From positions 159,757-223,756 of the forward strand of contig PABA01000050.1 in the NCBI GenBank assembly GCA_002699025.1: a DNA stretch of 64,000 nt, in the 5' to 3' direction. Shown here one piece after another: positions 56,804 to 64,000 of this stretch. Origin of the DNA: Sandaracinus sp. Lineage in GTDB: Bacteria > Myxococcota_A > Polyangia > Polyangiales > Houyiibacteriaceae. Position 1 is the first letter of the stretch. Each line of letters begins with the position of its first letter. The notes under the pieces were generated by a model, which saw only the letters and a list, made by a program, of their open reading frames with translations, was not told the DNA's origin and searched no databases. The position numbers were made by a program, and so were the translations under genes.

Positions 56804-58804
56804 ATGGCGGAAGCGAAGAGCGGCACGCGGCGAGATCGACCCTGGATCATGCGCACCTACGCCGGCCACAGCACGGCGGCGAAGTCGAACGCGCTCTATC
56901 GGAAGAACCTCGCGAAGGGCCAGACGGGCCTGAGCGTCGCCTTCGATCTGCCGACGCAGACCGGCTACGACGCGGACCACCCGCTCGCCCGCGGGGAGGT
57001 CGGCAAGGTCGGCGTCCCCATCTCGCACCTCGGCGACATGCGCACCCTCTTCGAGGGGCTGACGCTCACCGAGATGAACACGTCGATGACGATCAACGCG
57101 ACGGCGGCGTGGCTCTTCTCGCTCTACGCGGCCCTCGCCGAGGAGAAGGGCGAGGACGTCTCGGCGCTCCGCGGCACGACGCAGAACGACATCATCAAGG
57201 AGTTCCTCGCCCGCGGCACCTACGCCTTCCCGCCGGCGCCCTCCATGCGGCTCATCACCGACGTGATCGCCTACACCGTCGAGCACGTCCCCAAGTGGAA
57301 CCCGATCAACATCTGCAGCTACCACCTGCAGGAGGCCGGGGCGACGCCCGTGCAGGAGCTCGCCTACGCCCTCGCGACGGCCATCGCCGTGCTCGACGCG
57401 GCCCGCGAGAAGGTCCCCGAGGAGCGCTTCCCGAAGGTCGTCGGCCGCATCTCCTTCTTCGTCAACGCGGGCATCCGCTTCGTCGAGGAGATGTGCAAGA
57501 TGCGCGCGTTCGTCGACCTCTGGGACCGCATCTGCCGCGAGCGCTACGGCGTCGAGGAGCCGAAGCTCCGCCGCTTCCGCTACGGCATCCAGGTCAACTC
57601 GCTCGGCCTCACGGAGCAGCAGCCCGAGAACAACATCATCCGCATCGTCCTCGAGATGCTCGCCGTCACGCTGAGCAAGGACGCGCGGGCCCGAGCCATC
57701 CAGCTCCCGGCCTGGAACGAGGCGCTCGGCCTCCCGCGGCCCTGGGACCAGCAGTGGTCCCTCCGGGCGCAGCAGATCCTCGCCTTCGAGACCGACCTCC
57801 TCGAGAACGACGACCTCTTCAACGGGAGCCACGTCGTCGAGGCGAAGACGAAGGCGCTCGCCGACGCGGCCTGGGCCGAGGTCGAGGAGGTGCTCTCGCG
57901 GGGCGGCGCCGTGGCGGCCGTCGAGAGCGGCTACATCAAGCAGCAGCTCGTGGAGTCGAACGCGGCGCGCATCCAGCGCATCGAGGCCGGCGAGCAGACC
58001 GTCGTCGGCGTGAACGCCTACCAGGAGGGGGAGCCCTCCCCGCTCGTGGCCGACCTCGACGACGCGATCATGACCGTCGACCCGGCCGTGGAGGCCGAGC
58101 AGGAGGCGAACCTCCAGCGCTGGCGCGAGGCGCGCGACGAGGCGAAGGTCGAGGCGGCGCTGGCGAAGCTCCGCGAGGCCGCGGCGGGCAACGACAACCT
58201 CGTGCCCCCTTCGATCGCGGCCGCCCACGCGGGCGTCACGACCGGCGAGTGGGCGGCGACGCTGCGGCAGGTCTTCGGCGAGTACCGGGCGCCCACGGGC
58301 GTGAGCGGCGCCGCCTCGACGCCGAGCGTCGGCGAGGAGGCCGAGGTCGTCGCGAAGCTCCGCGCGCGCATGGACGAGCTCACGGCGAAGCTCGGCCGGC
58401 GCCCCAAGCTCCTCGTGGGCAAGCCGGGCCTCGACGGGCACTCGAACGGCGCCGAGCAGATCGCCATCAAGGCGCGCGACGTGGGCTGCGACGTCGTCTA
58501 CGAGGGCATCCGGGTCACGCCCGAGCAGCTCGTCGCCTCGGCCCTCGAGGAGGGCGTGCACCTGATCGGGCTGAGCATCCTCAGCGGCTCGCACATGGAG
58601 CTGGTGCCGGACGTGATCGAGCGGCTTCGGAAGGCCGGCCTCGAGGTGCCCGTGGTGGTCGGCGGCATCATCCCCGAGAGCGACGCGAAGAAGCTCGAGG
58701 CCAAGGGCGTCGCCCGGGTCTACACGCCGAAGGACTTCGCGCTGAACCGGATCATGGAGGACCTGGTCGCGCTCGTCGGCGGGCCCGAGGAACATGCCGC
58801 CTGA
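56804..58804 (+). CDS. ecm: Ethylmalonyl-CoA mutase
   Basis: Ecm is a B12-dependent mutase that turns ethylmalonyl-CoA into methylsuccinyl-CoA. The 666-residue single chain has the N-terminal substrate barrel (FDLPTQTGYDADHPLARGEV, NICSYHLQEAGATPVQELAY) and the C-terminal B12 domain with KPGLDGHSNGAEQ (DxHxxG), LSILSGSH and VVVGGIIPE. Length and the SYHLQEAGATPVQELA pattern fit Ecm/MeaA more than methylmalonyl-CoA mutase. ATG at 56804 has an AAGGAG ribosome-binding site. It overlaps meaB by 11 bases. The assignment as Ecm is supported by the neighbours Ccr and Mcd. Confidence 0.93.
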   Translation: MAEAKSGTRRDRPWIMRTYAGHSTAAKSNALYRKNLAKGQTGLSVAFDLPTQTGYDADHPLARGEVGKVGVPISHLGDMRTLFEGLTLTEMNTSMTINATAAWLFSLYAALAEEKGEDVSALRGTTQNDIIKEFLARGTYAFPPAPSMRLITDVIAYTVEHVPKWNPINICSYHLQEAGATPVQELAYALATAIAVLDAAREKVPEERFPKVVGRISFFVNAGIRFVEEMCKMRAFVDLWDRICRERYGVEEPKLRRFRYGIQVNSLGLTEQQPENNIIRIVLEMLAVTLSKDARARAIQLPAWNEALGLPRPWDQQWSLRAQQILAFETDLLENDDLFNGSHVVEAKTKALADAAWAEVEEVLSRGGAVAAVESGYIKQQLVESNAARIQRIEAGEQTVVGVNAYQEGEPSPLVADLDDAIMTVDPAVEAEQEANLQRWREARDEAKVEAALAKLREAAAGNDNLVPPSIAAAHAGVTTGEWAATLRQVFGEYRAPTGVSGAASTPSVGEEAEVVAKLRARMDELTAKLGRRPKLLVGKPGLDGHSNGAEQIAIKARDVGCDVVYEGIRVTPEQLVASALEEGVHLIGLSILSGSHMELVPDVIERLRKAGLEVPVVVGGIIPESDAKKLEAKGVARVYTPKDFALNRIMEDLVALVGGPEEHAA

Positions 58805-59855
58805 GGACGAGCCCAGCGCCGGCCTCGCCGAGCTCGCCGCGGGCGTTCGCCGCGGGGAGAAGCTCGCCGTGGCGCGGGCGCTGAACCTCGTCGAGGACCG
58901 GCGCGCCGTGGCGCGCGAGCGCGTGGCGGAGCTGCTCGATCACCTCCGCGAGGAGAGCCCGCGCGGGCATCGGGTCGGCCTGACGGGGCCGCCGGGGGTG
59001 GGCAAGAGCACGCTCGCGGCCGCGCTGGCCCGGACCCTGCGCGAGCGCGAGCGGACCGTGGGCGTCGTCGCCGTGGACCCCTCGAGCGTGCGCTCGGGCG
59101 GCGCCCTCCTCGGCGACCGGGCGCGCATGGGCTTCGACCCCCGCGACGCCGGCGTCTTCGTGCGCAGCCTGGCGACCGGCGGCGAGGCCGGCGGCCTGAG
59201 CTGGGCGACCCACGCGGCCGTGCTCGTGCTCGCCGCCGCCTACGAGCTGGTGCTCGTGGAGACCACGGGCGTCGGCCAGACGGAGACGGACGTGCGCCAC
59301 GTGGCGGACACGGTCGCGCTCGTCGTGCAGCCCGGGAGCGGCGACGTGCTCCAGTTCCTCAAGGCCGGCGTGATGGAGATCCCGGACGTGCTCGTCGTGA
59401 ACAAGGCCGACCACGCCGAGCTCGCCCAGCGCGCCGTCTCCGACCTCCGCGGCGCGCTCCGCACGGCGGCCTCGGCCGGCGCCGGCCAGGACCTCCCCAT
59501 CGTGCCCACGAGCGCCACCGGCGGCACCGGGCTGGGCGAGCTCGTCGACGCGCTGGACGCGCACCGCGCGGCGCTCGCCCCGGACCTCGGAGCCCGCCGC
59601 CGCGAGGGCGAGGTGGCCTGGGCGCTCCAGCTCTTCGCTCGCCAGCACGGCGAGCACGGCGTGACGACGCTCGGCGGGCGCCGGGCCCTCGAGGCGACCA
59701 TCGCGGCCGCCCTCGACGAGGCCGCGCCCCCGCTCGTCGCCAGCCGACTCGGCGATCGGTACCTGGACGCGCTCCGCGCCGACGGGACCGCAACGCGCGG
59801 CACCCCCGCCGCGAGAGACGACGCGCCCGAGTTGGCGCGCACGAGGACCTCATGA
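58794..59855 (+). CDS. meaB: MeaB/ArgK-type GTPase chaperone for B12 mutases
   Basis: A 353-residue G3E P-loop GTPase that protects and loads acyl-CoA mutases with adenosylcobalamin. It shows Walker A GPPGVGKSTLA, the switch-region DPSSVRSGGALLGDR, VETTGVGQTETDV and the specificity motif VVNKADH. It begins inside the end of ecm and its stop overlaps ccr (ATGA), so the three genes are tightly coupled. Its likely client is the Ecm encoded upstream. Confidence 0.95.
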   Translation: MPPEDEPSAGLAELAAGVRRGEKLAVARALNLVEDRRAVARERVAELLDHLREESPRGHRVGLTGPPGVGKSTLAAALARTLRERERTVGVVAVDPSSVRSGGALLGDRARMGFDPRDAGVFVRSLATGGEAGGLSWATHAAVLVLAAAYELVLVETTGVGQTETDVRHVADTVALVVQPGSGDVLQFLKAGVMEIPDVLVVNKADHAELAQRAVSDLRGALRTAASAGAGQDLPIVPTSATGGTGLGELVDALDAHRAALAPDLGARRREGEVAWALQLFARQHGEHGVTTLGGRRALEATIAAALDEAAPPLVASRLGDRYLDALRADGTATRGTPAARDDAPELARTRTS

Positions 59856-61090
59856 CCCAGACCACCGAGACCGCCACGCAGGAAGTCGACATCGTCCCCG
59901 TCGGGCAGGTGCCCCCCCTCGGCGTCGTGCCGAAGAAGATGCACGCCTGGGTGATCCGCCCCGAGCGCTTCGGCGAGCCGACGAAGTCGTTCCAGACCGA
60001 GGAGATGCCCGTCTGGGACATTGGCCCCGACGAGGTGATCGTCCAGGTCATGGCCGCCGGCATCAACTACAACGCCATCTGGGCCGGCCTCGGCGAGCCC
60101 GTGAACATCCTCAAGAGCCACGGCCTCGACTTCCACATCGCCGGCTCGGACGCCTCGGGCGTGGTCTGGAAGGTCGGCAGCGCGGTGCGGAACTGGAAGG
60201 TCGGCGACGAGGTCGTCCTGCACTGCAACCACCTCGTCGAGGCGGGCGTCAGCGACCTCCAGACCATCTGGGGCTACGAGACGCCCGACGGGAGCTTCGC
60301 GCAGTTCACGCGCGCGCAGGCGCAGCAGCTCCTCCCGAAGCCGAAGGACCTCACCTGGGAGGACGCGGCGAGCTACGGCCTCACCTACTTCACGGCGCAC
60401 CGCATGCTCATCGACCGGGCGGAGATCCAGCCCGGCGAGGACGTGCTCGTCTGGGGCGGCGGCGGCGGCCTCGGCGTCTTCGCGATCCAGCTCTGCAAGG
60501 CGGCCGGCGCGCGGGCCATCGCGGTGGTCTCGAGCGACGAGAAGGCGAAGCTCGCCATGGAGCTCGGCGCGCACGGCGTGATCAACCGCAAGGACTTCCC
60601 GAACCTCCAGTACCGGCCGCCGGAGACGCCCGAGCAGACGAAGGCGCGCTTTCAGGACATGAAGGCCTTCGGCAAGAAGATCTGGGAGATCCTCGGCGAG
60701 AAGAAGAGCGTCGAGGTGGTCTTCGAGCACGTCGGCCAGCGCACCTTCCCGGCGAGCGTCTGGCTCGCGAGCAAGTACGGGCGGATCGTCATCTGCGGCG
60801 CGACGACCGGCTACGAGCTGACCTTCGACGTGCGTCACCTCTGGATGCAGCAGAAGCGCATCATCGGCAGCCACTTCGCCGACGCCGACTCCTCCCAGCG
60901 CGCCAACCGGCTCGTCCAGCAGGGCCTGGTCCGGCCGGTGATGACCAAGCTCTTCACCTGGGACGAGATCGCGAACGCGCACCAGGAGATGTACGAGAAC
61001 AAGCTCCACGGCACGGTGAGCGCGCTGGTCGGCGCCCCGAAGCCCGGCCTGAAGAACTACGAGGAAACGCTGGAGGCCATGAAGGGCTGA
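59852..61090 (+). CDS. ccr: Crotonyl-CoA carboxylase/reductase
   Basis: Ccr reductively carboxylates crotonyl-CoA to ethylmalonyl-CoA using NADPH and CO2, the hallmark of the ethylmalonyl-CoA pathway. The 412-residue MDR protein has AGINYNAIWAGLGEPVN, FHIAGSDASGVVWKVG, IWGYETPDGSFAQFTRAQ, the nucleotide-binding VWGGGGGLGVFAIQL, and VRHLWMQQKRIIGSHFAD. These are family motifs, not those of simple acyl-CoA reductases. It lacks the zinc ligands of alcohol dehydrogenases, as expected. Coupled to meaB. Confidence 0.94.
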   Translation: MTQTTETATQEVDIVPVGQVPPLGVVPKKMHAWVIRPERFGEPTKSFQTEEMPVWDIGPDEVIVQVMAAGINYNAIWAGLGEPVNILKSHGLDFHIAGSDASGVVWKVGSAVRNWKVGDEVVLHCNHLVEAGVSDLQTIWGYETPDGSFAQFTRAQAQQLLPKPKDLTWEDAASYGLTYFTAHRMLIDRAEIQPGEDVLVWGGGGGLGVFAIQLCKAAGARAIAVVSSDEKAKLAMELGAHGVINRKDFPNLQYRPPETPEQTKARFQDMKAFGKKIWEILGEKKSVEVVFEHVGQRTFPASVWLASKYGRIVICGATTGYELTFDVRHLWMQQKRIIGSHFADADSSQRANRLVQQGLVRPVMTKLFTWDEIANAHQEMYENKLHGTVSALVGAPKPGLKNYEETLEAMKG

Positions 61091-61180
61091 GCCCATGCTC
61101 CCCGGGCGGGCCGCGCTGGCGCGGCTCCCCGGGGGCGCGCCCCACCCTCCCGGCAGCACGCCCCGGTGAACGGAGAAGTC

Positions 61181-62806
61181 ATGCAGCACGTCGTCGAAGC
61201 CATCGAGAAGGTCTACGAGAAGGCGCTCGCCGCGATGAAGGAGCGCTTCGTCGTGGACGGCAAGCCGAGCGGCAAGAAGCTCAACATGGAGCAGCTTCGC
61301 GCCCACGGGCTCGCCTACCTCGCCACGGAGACCATGGCCTGCCGCGAGCTCGCCGCCTGGGCGGAGCGCGTCGGTGGGGAGTACGAGAAGAAGATCGCGG
61401 CCGCCTACATCGGCGAGCTCGCGCGCTCGCTCCGGAGCGGGCTCGACATCGGGCCGTGCGAGACCGTGTCGATCTTCGAGCTCGGCCTGAGCGAGGCGGA
61501 CCTCGCGGAGACCATCGGCGCGAAGGACGTCGTCGCCTTCTCCGAGGAGCGCGCCTCCGCCGACGCCTACGTGGCGCTGGCGCGGCTCGCCCAGGACGAG
61601 GGCTGGGGCGACCCGGGGCTCGCGAAGGAGCCCGAGGGGGATCTGCTCGTCGCCGTGCGCCAGCAGTTCGCGAAGTTCGTGGACGCGGAGGTCATCCCGA
61701 AGGCCCAGGAGATCCACCAGAAGGACGTGCTCATCCCGATGAGCATCCTCGAGACGATGAGCGAGCTCGGGGTCTTCGGGCTGACCATCCCGGAGCAGTA
61801 CGGCGGGCTCGGCATGAGCAAGGTCGCCATGTGCGTGGTGACCGAGGAGCTGAGCCGCGGCTACATCGGCGTGGGCTCGCTCGGGACGCGCGCGGAGATC
61901 GCGGCGGAGCTCATCCTCGGCGGCGGCACGGACGCGCAGAAGAAGGAGTGGCTGCCGAAGATCGCGGCCGGCGAGGTGCTCCCGACGGCGGTCTTCACGG
62001 AGCCGAACACCGGGTCGGACCTCGCGCACCTCGGGACGCGCGCCGCGAAGCAGGAGGACGGCAGCTACGTGGTGACCGGGCAGAAGACCTGGATCACGCA
62101 TGCCGTGCGCGCCGACCTGATGACGCTGCTCGCGCGGACCGATCCGAACGAGGACGGCTACAAGGGGCTGTCGATGTTCCTCGCGCCGAAGACGCGGCTG
62201 GACCCGGCGCCGGGCGAGCCCGAGTTCGTGGACGAGGGGCTGGACGGAACCGAGATCAAGGTCCTCGGCTACCGCGGCATGAAGGAGTACGAGCTCTCCT
62301 TCGACGGCTTCCGGGTGCCGGACGGCGCGCTCCTCGGGGGCGAGGAGGGCGCGGGCTTCAAGCAGCTCATGCGCACCTTCGAGAGCGCGCGGATCCAGAC
62401 GGCGGCGCGCGGCGTGGGCATGGCCCAGGCGGCCCTCGAGGAGGGCATGCGCTACGCGCAGGAGCGCGTGCAGTTCGGCCGGCCGATCTTCGACTTCCCG
62501 CGGGTGGCGCGGAAGATCGGGCGGATGATCGCCATGACGCAGGCGGCGCGGCAGCTGACCTACTTCAGCGCGCGGCAGAAGGACCTCGAGAAGCGCTGCG
62601 ACCTCGAGGCGGGCATGGCGAAGCTGCTGGCGACGCGGGCGGCCTGGCAGGCGTCGGACGCGACGGTGCAGATCCACGGCGGCAACGGCTACGCCGAGGA
62701 GTACACGGCGTCGCGGCTGCTCGTGGACTCGCGGGTGCTCTCGATCTTCGAGGGGGCCAACGAGATCCAGGCGCACGTGGTGGCGCGACGCCTGCTCGAA
62801 GGTTGA
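61181..62806 (+). CDS. mcd: Methylsuccinyl-CoA dehydrogenase (acyl-CoA dehydrogenase)
   Basis: A 541-residue acyl-CoA dehydrogenase with an N-terminal extension of about 150 residues beyond a standard one. The core has FGLTIPEQYGGLGMS, AVFTEPNTGSDLAHLGTRA, QKTWITHAVRAD, FESARIQTAARGVGMA and the C-terminal QIHGGNGYAEEYTASRLLVD. The extension and context identify it as Mcd, which oxidises methylsuccinyl-CoA to mesaconyl-CoA in the ethylmalonyl-CoA pathway. The ATG at 61181 has a GGAG ribosome-binding site five bases upstream; the GTG at 61166 is rejected. It follows ccr after 90 bases. Confidence 0.92.
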   Translation: MQHVVEAIEKVYEKALAAMKERFVVDGKPSGKKLNMEQLRAHGLAYLATETMACRELAAWAERVGGEYEKKIAAAYIGELARSLRSGLDIGPCETVSIFELGLSEADLAETIGAKDVVAFSEERASADAYVALARLAQDEGWGDPGLAKEPEGDLLVAVRQQFAKFVDAEVIPKAQEIHQKDVLIPMSILETMSELGVFGLTIPEQYGGLGMSKVAMCVVTEELSRGYIGVGSLGTRAEIAAELILGGGTDAQKKEWLPKIAAGEVLPTAVFTEPNTGSDLAHLGTRAAKQEDGSYVVTGQKTWITHAVRADLMTLLARTDPNEDGYKGLSMFLAPKTRLDPAPGEPEFVDEGLDGTEIKVLGYRGMKEYELSFDGFRVPDGALLGGEEGAGFKQLMRTFESARIQTAARGVGMAQAALEEGMRYAQERVQFGRPIFDFPRVARKIGRMIAMTQAARQLTYFSARQKDLEKRCDLEAGMAKLLATRAAWQASDATVQIHGGNGYAEEYTASRLLVDSRVLSIFEGANEIQAHVVARRLLEG

Positions 62807-62836
62807 GTGCGTCGAGCGCGGACCGCGCTCGAGAGG

Positions 62837-62866
62837 ACGCCCCCGCGCCGGCCGGCACGGGGGCGT
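62837..62866 (+). terminator. Terminator hairpin after mcd
   Basis: ACGCCCCCG (62837-62845) pairs with CGGGGGCGT (62858-62866), loop of 12 bases, extended by weaker pairs and followed by TCTTCG. It lies about 30 bases past the mcd stop and could end the ethylmalonyl-CoA operon. Confidence 0.7.
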
Positions 62867-63082
62867 TCTTCGTGGTGGGATCCCCTTCGCGGGGTCTCCA
62901 GGCCGGAGAGGCTTCGCGATCGCGCGAGAGGACGCCGAGCGGGGGGTGGCCTCATTGCGTCGTGCTTTCGGCGGGTTGCGGCGTATGTGGGCTGCCGGGG
63001 GCGTGGGGCGTGCCCCTACCCGGGGACTCGGCCCTGGAAATGGGGTTCCCAGACACGGCTCCCTGTGGTTAGACTCGCCGCC

Positions 63083-63463
63083 ATGCCGGGGAAACTGAAG
63101 ATTCTTCTAGGGATGTATGGCGTAAACCTGATCCTGGGTATCGTGCAGGCCGTGACGGCCGACGGTAGCTGGGTCGGCGTGGGTATCACTGCGCTGATCG
63201 CGGGTCTACTCTTCAAGGGCAACAACGTCGTGCGAATCATCGTCATGGTGTTCGCCGTCATCGGACTGATTTTCGGAGCGCTCGGCCTCCTGGGTCTGGG
63301 CGCGATTCTCGCGCTCGGCGCGGGCGAGGCCATCATTCCGCTGATCAGCGTCGTCTGGAGCCTGATCGTCAACATCTTCGCCCTCTTCGCTCTCACCCGT
63401 CCCGACGTGAAGGCTCACTTCGCGCCGCAGGACGCCGGTGCCGCCCCTCCGGCGGCCGGCTGA
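63083..63463 (+). CDS. Small membrane protein
   Basis: A 126-residue membrane protein with four hydrophobic segments (LKILLGMYGVNLILGIVQAV, VGVGITALIAGLLFKG, VRIIVMVFAVIGLIFGALGL, plus a last one near VVWSLIVNIFALFALT) and a Pro/Ala C-terminus. G+C is lower than in the neighbouring genes. No family recognised. The gene is bounded by terminators on both sides, so it is probably monocistronic. Confidence 0.75.
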   Translation: MPGKLKILLGMYGVNLILGIVQAVTADGSWVGVGITALIAGLLFKGNNVVRIIVMVFAVIGLIFGALGLLGLGAILALGAGEAIIPLISVVWSLIVNIFALFALTRPDVKAHFAPQDAGAAPPAAG

Positions 63464-63573
63464 GAGCGAGGACATCGCGCCTTCCGGTCGCGTGAGCGCC
63501 CGGAGGAGGTCGGGGGACCCGGCGCGCTACGGCGTGCGGGGGGACTGACGACGGAGCGCAAGACACGCGAAAG
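63464..63573. other. Space between the membrane gene and its terminator
   Basis: About 110 bases with no gene or recognisable element. Confidence 0.3.
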
Positions 63574-63601
63574 AGGCGAGCCCACCCGGGCTCGCCTTTT
63601 T
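63574..63601 (+). terminator. Rho-independent terminator
   Basis: Perfect 10-base stem AGGCGAGCCC (63574-63583) with GGGCTCGCCT (63588-63597), ACCC loop, followed by TTTT. The A-rich left flank makes it usable in both directions. Confidence 0.88.
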
Positions 63602-64000
63602 CCGTTGGAGCGCCGGAGCGCTCGCCCGCTCCTCGCTCGCAACCGCCAGGTCGGCTCCAGCTCGAGCCAGGGCCCCGCTCACACGCGACCTCGGGCTCCC
63701 GCTTCGGCTCGCTCCCGCGGTCGCTGCCGCCCGATCTCGGGCTGTCGCGACCGCTTGGGCTTCCCCTGTCGCTCGAGCCGCCGCCCGCGCCCCGAAGCGC
63801 ACCGCTCCCCCGAGCCACCGGGCGATCTCGCCACCCCCTCGCCCCGACGAGCCTCGGTTCCCCGACCCCCCCGGCCGTCAGGCCGGTCGTCGTCGAAGAC
63901 GACGAAACCCCGATCCCTCCCGCGCCCAACGGGCACGGACCTCCCACCGTCCGTCAAGCGGCTTGTGGCAGAATTCCCTGCCGCCGCCGACGGTCGTAGA
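63602..64000. repeat. Low-complexity G+C-rich tract to the window end
   Basis: About 400 bases of CGCTCC/GGCTCG/CCGGGC-type low complexity without a credible gene on either strand. It resembles the other GCTCGG tracts at its left part. The last 50 bases (GCTTGTGGCAGAATTCCC) are less biased and may precede a gene outside the window. Confidence 0.5.

Noticed and set aside
63966..63981. Sigma-54-like TGGCA...CTGC near the window end
   Set aside because: The spacing between the GG and GC elements is one base too long, and no downstream gene is visible.

Overview
The window looks like part of a chromosome from a very high-G+C member of the Myxococcota, most like the Sandaracinaceae/Polyangia group. 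This is inferred from gene style, not from a database match. The pointers are lipoproteins with Asp-Ala-Gly linkers, an IgGFc-binding-type lipoprotein, a zinc-ribbon Ser/Thr kinase, an FHA-GGDEF protein, a PilT-type ATPase, an orphan PAS-GAF histidine kinase and a multigene Hsp70/Hsp90 set. No tRNA, rRNA, CRISPR array, prophage or insertion sequence was seen.

Layout. At 1-2.7 kb the end of a histidine operon (hisB-hisH-hisA-hisF) runs leftwards with overlapping genes. At 3.2-5.8 kb lies a J-domain/Hsp70 pair whose Hsp70 has a long Pro-rich insert and no lid. At 6.2-8.9 kb is gyrA. At 9-16.8 kb are envelope and motility genes (two exported or membrane proteins, an extensin-like protein, PilT/PilU, a penicillin-binding transpeptidase), a phosphoglucose isomerase gene broken by an in-frame TAG, and an FHA-diguanylate cyclase. 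At 17-23.2 kb are rluD, small unknown proteins, a DAG-repeat lipoprotein and a histidine kinase. At 23.3-30.3 kb is a translationally coupled locus for a DUF4856 lipoprotein, an imelysin-like lipoprotein, an HTTM/gamma-carboxylase-like membrane protein and a TonB-dependent receptor; Fur-like boxes lie at its two leaders, which points to iron uptake.

At 30.7-37.1 kb are purine (purH-purD) and queuosine (queA-tgt) genes, an alcohol dehydrogenase and a lower-G+C orphan gene. At 37.7-43.5 kb a four-gene operon encodes a zinc-ribbon membrane protein with six TMLG motifs, a receptor-like Ser/Thr kinase, a PQQ-type beta-propeller and an alkyltransferase-like protein. At 43.8-54.8 kb are surface lipoproteins (DUF4397, IgGFc-binding) and an M23 peptidase / helical protein / Hsp90-like protein operon, whose Hsp90 ends in a helix-hairpin-helix-like segment. 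At 54.9-62.8 kb is an ethylmalonyl-CoA pathway block: a ScfR/RamB-type regulator divergent from ecm-meaB-ccr, followed by mcd. The intervening region carries repeated TTTAC/GTAAA half-sites.

Short, G+C-rich tandem repeats of several families recur in the intergenic spaces, usually just after stop codons. Many long open frames opposite real genes are composition artefacts and are left out.
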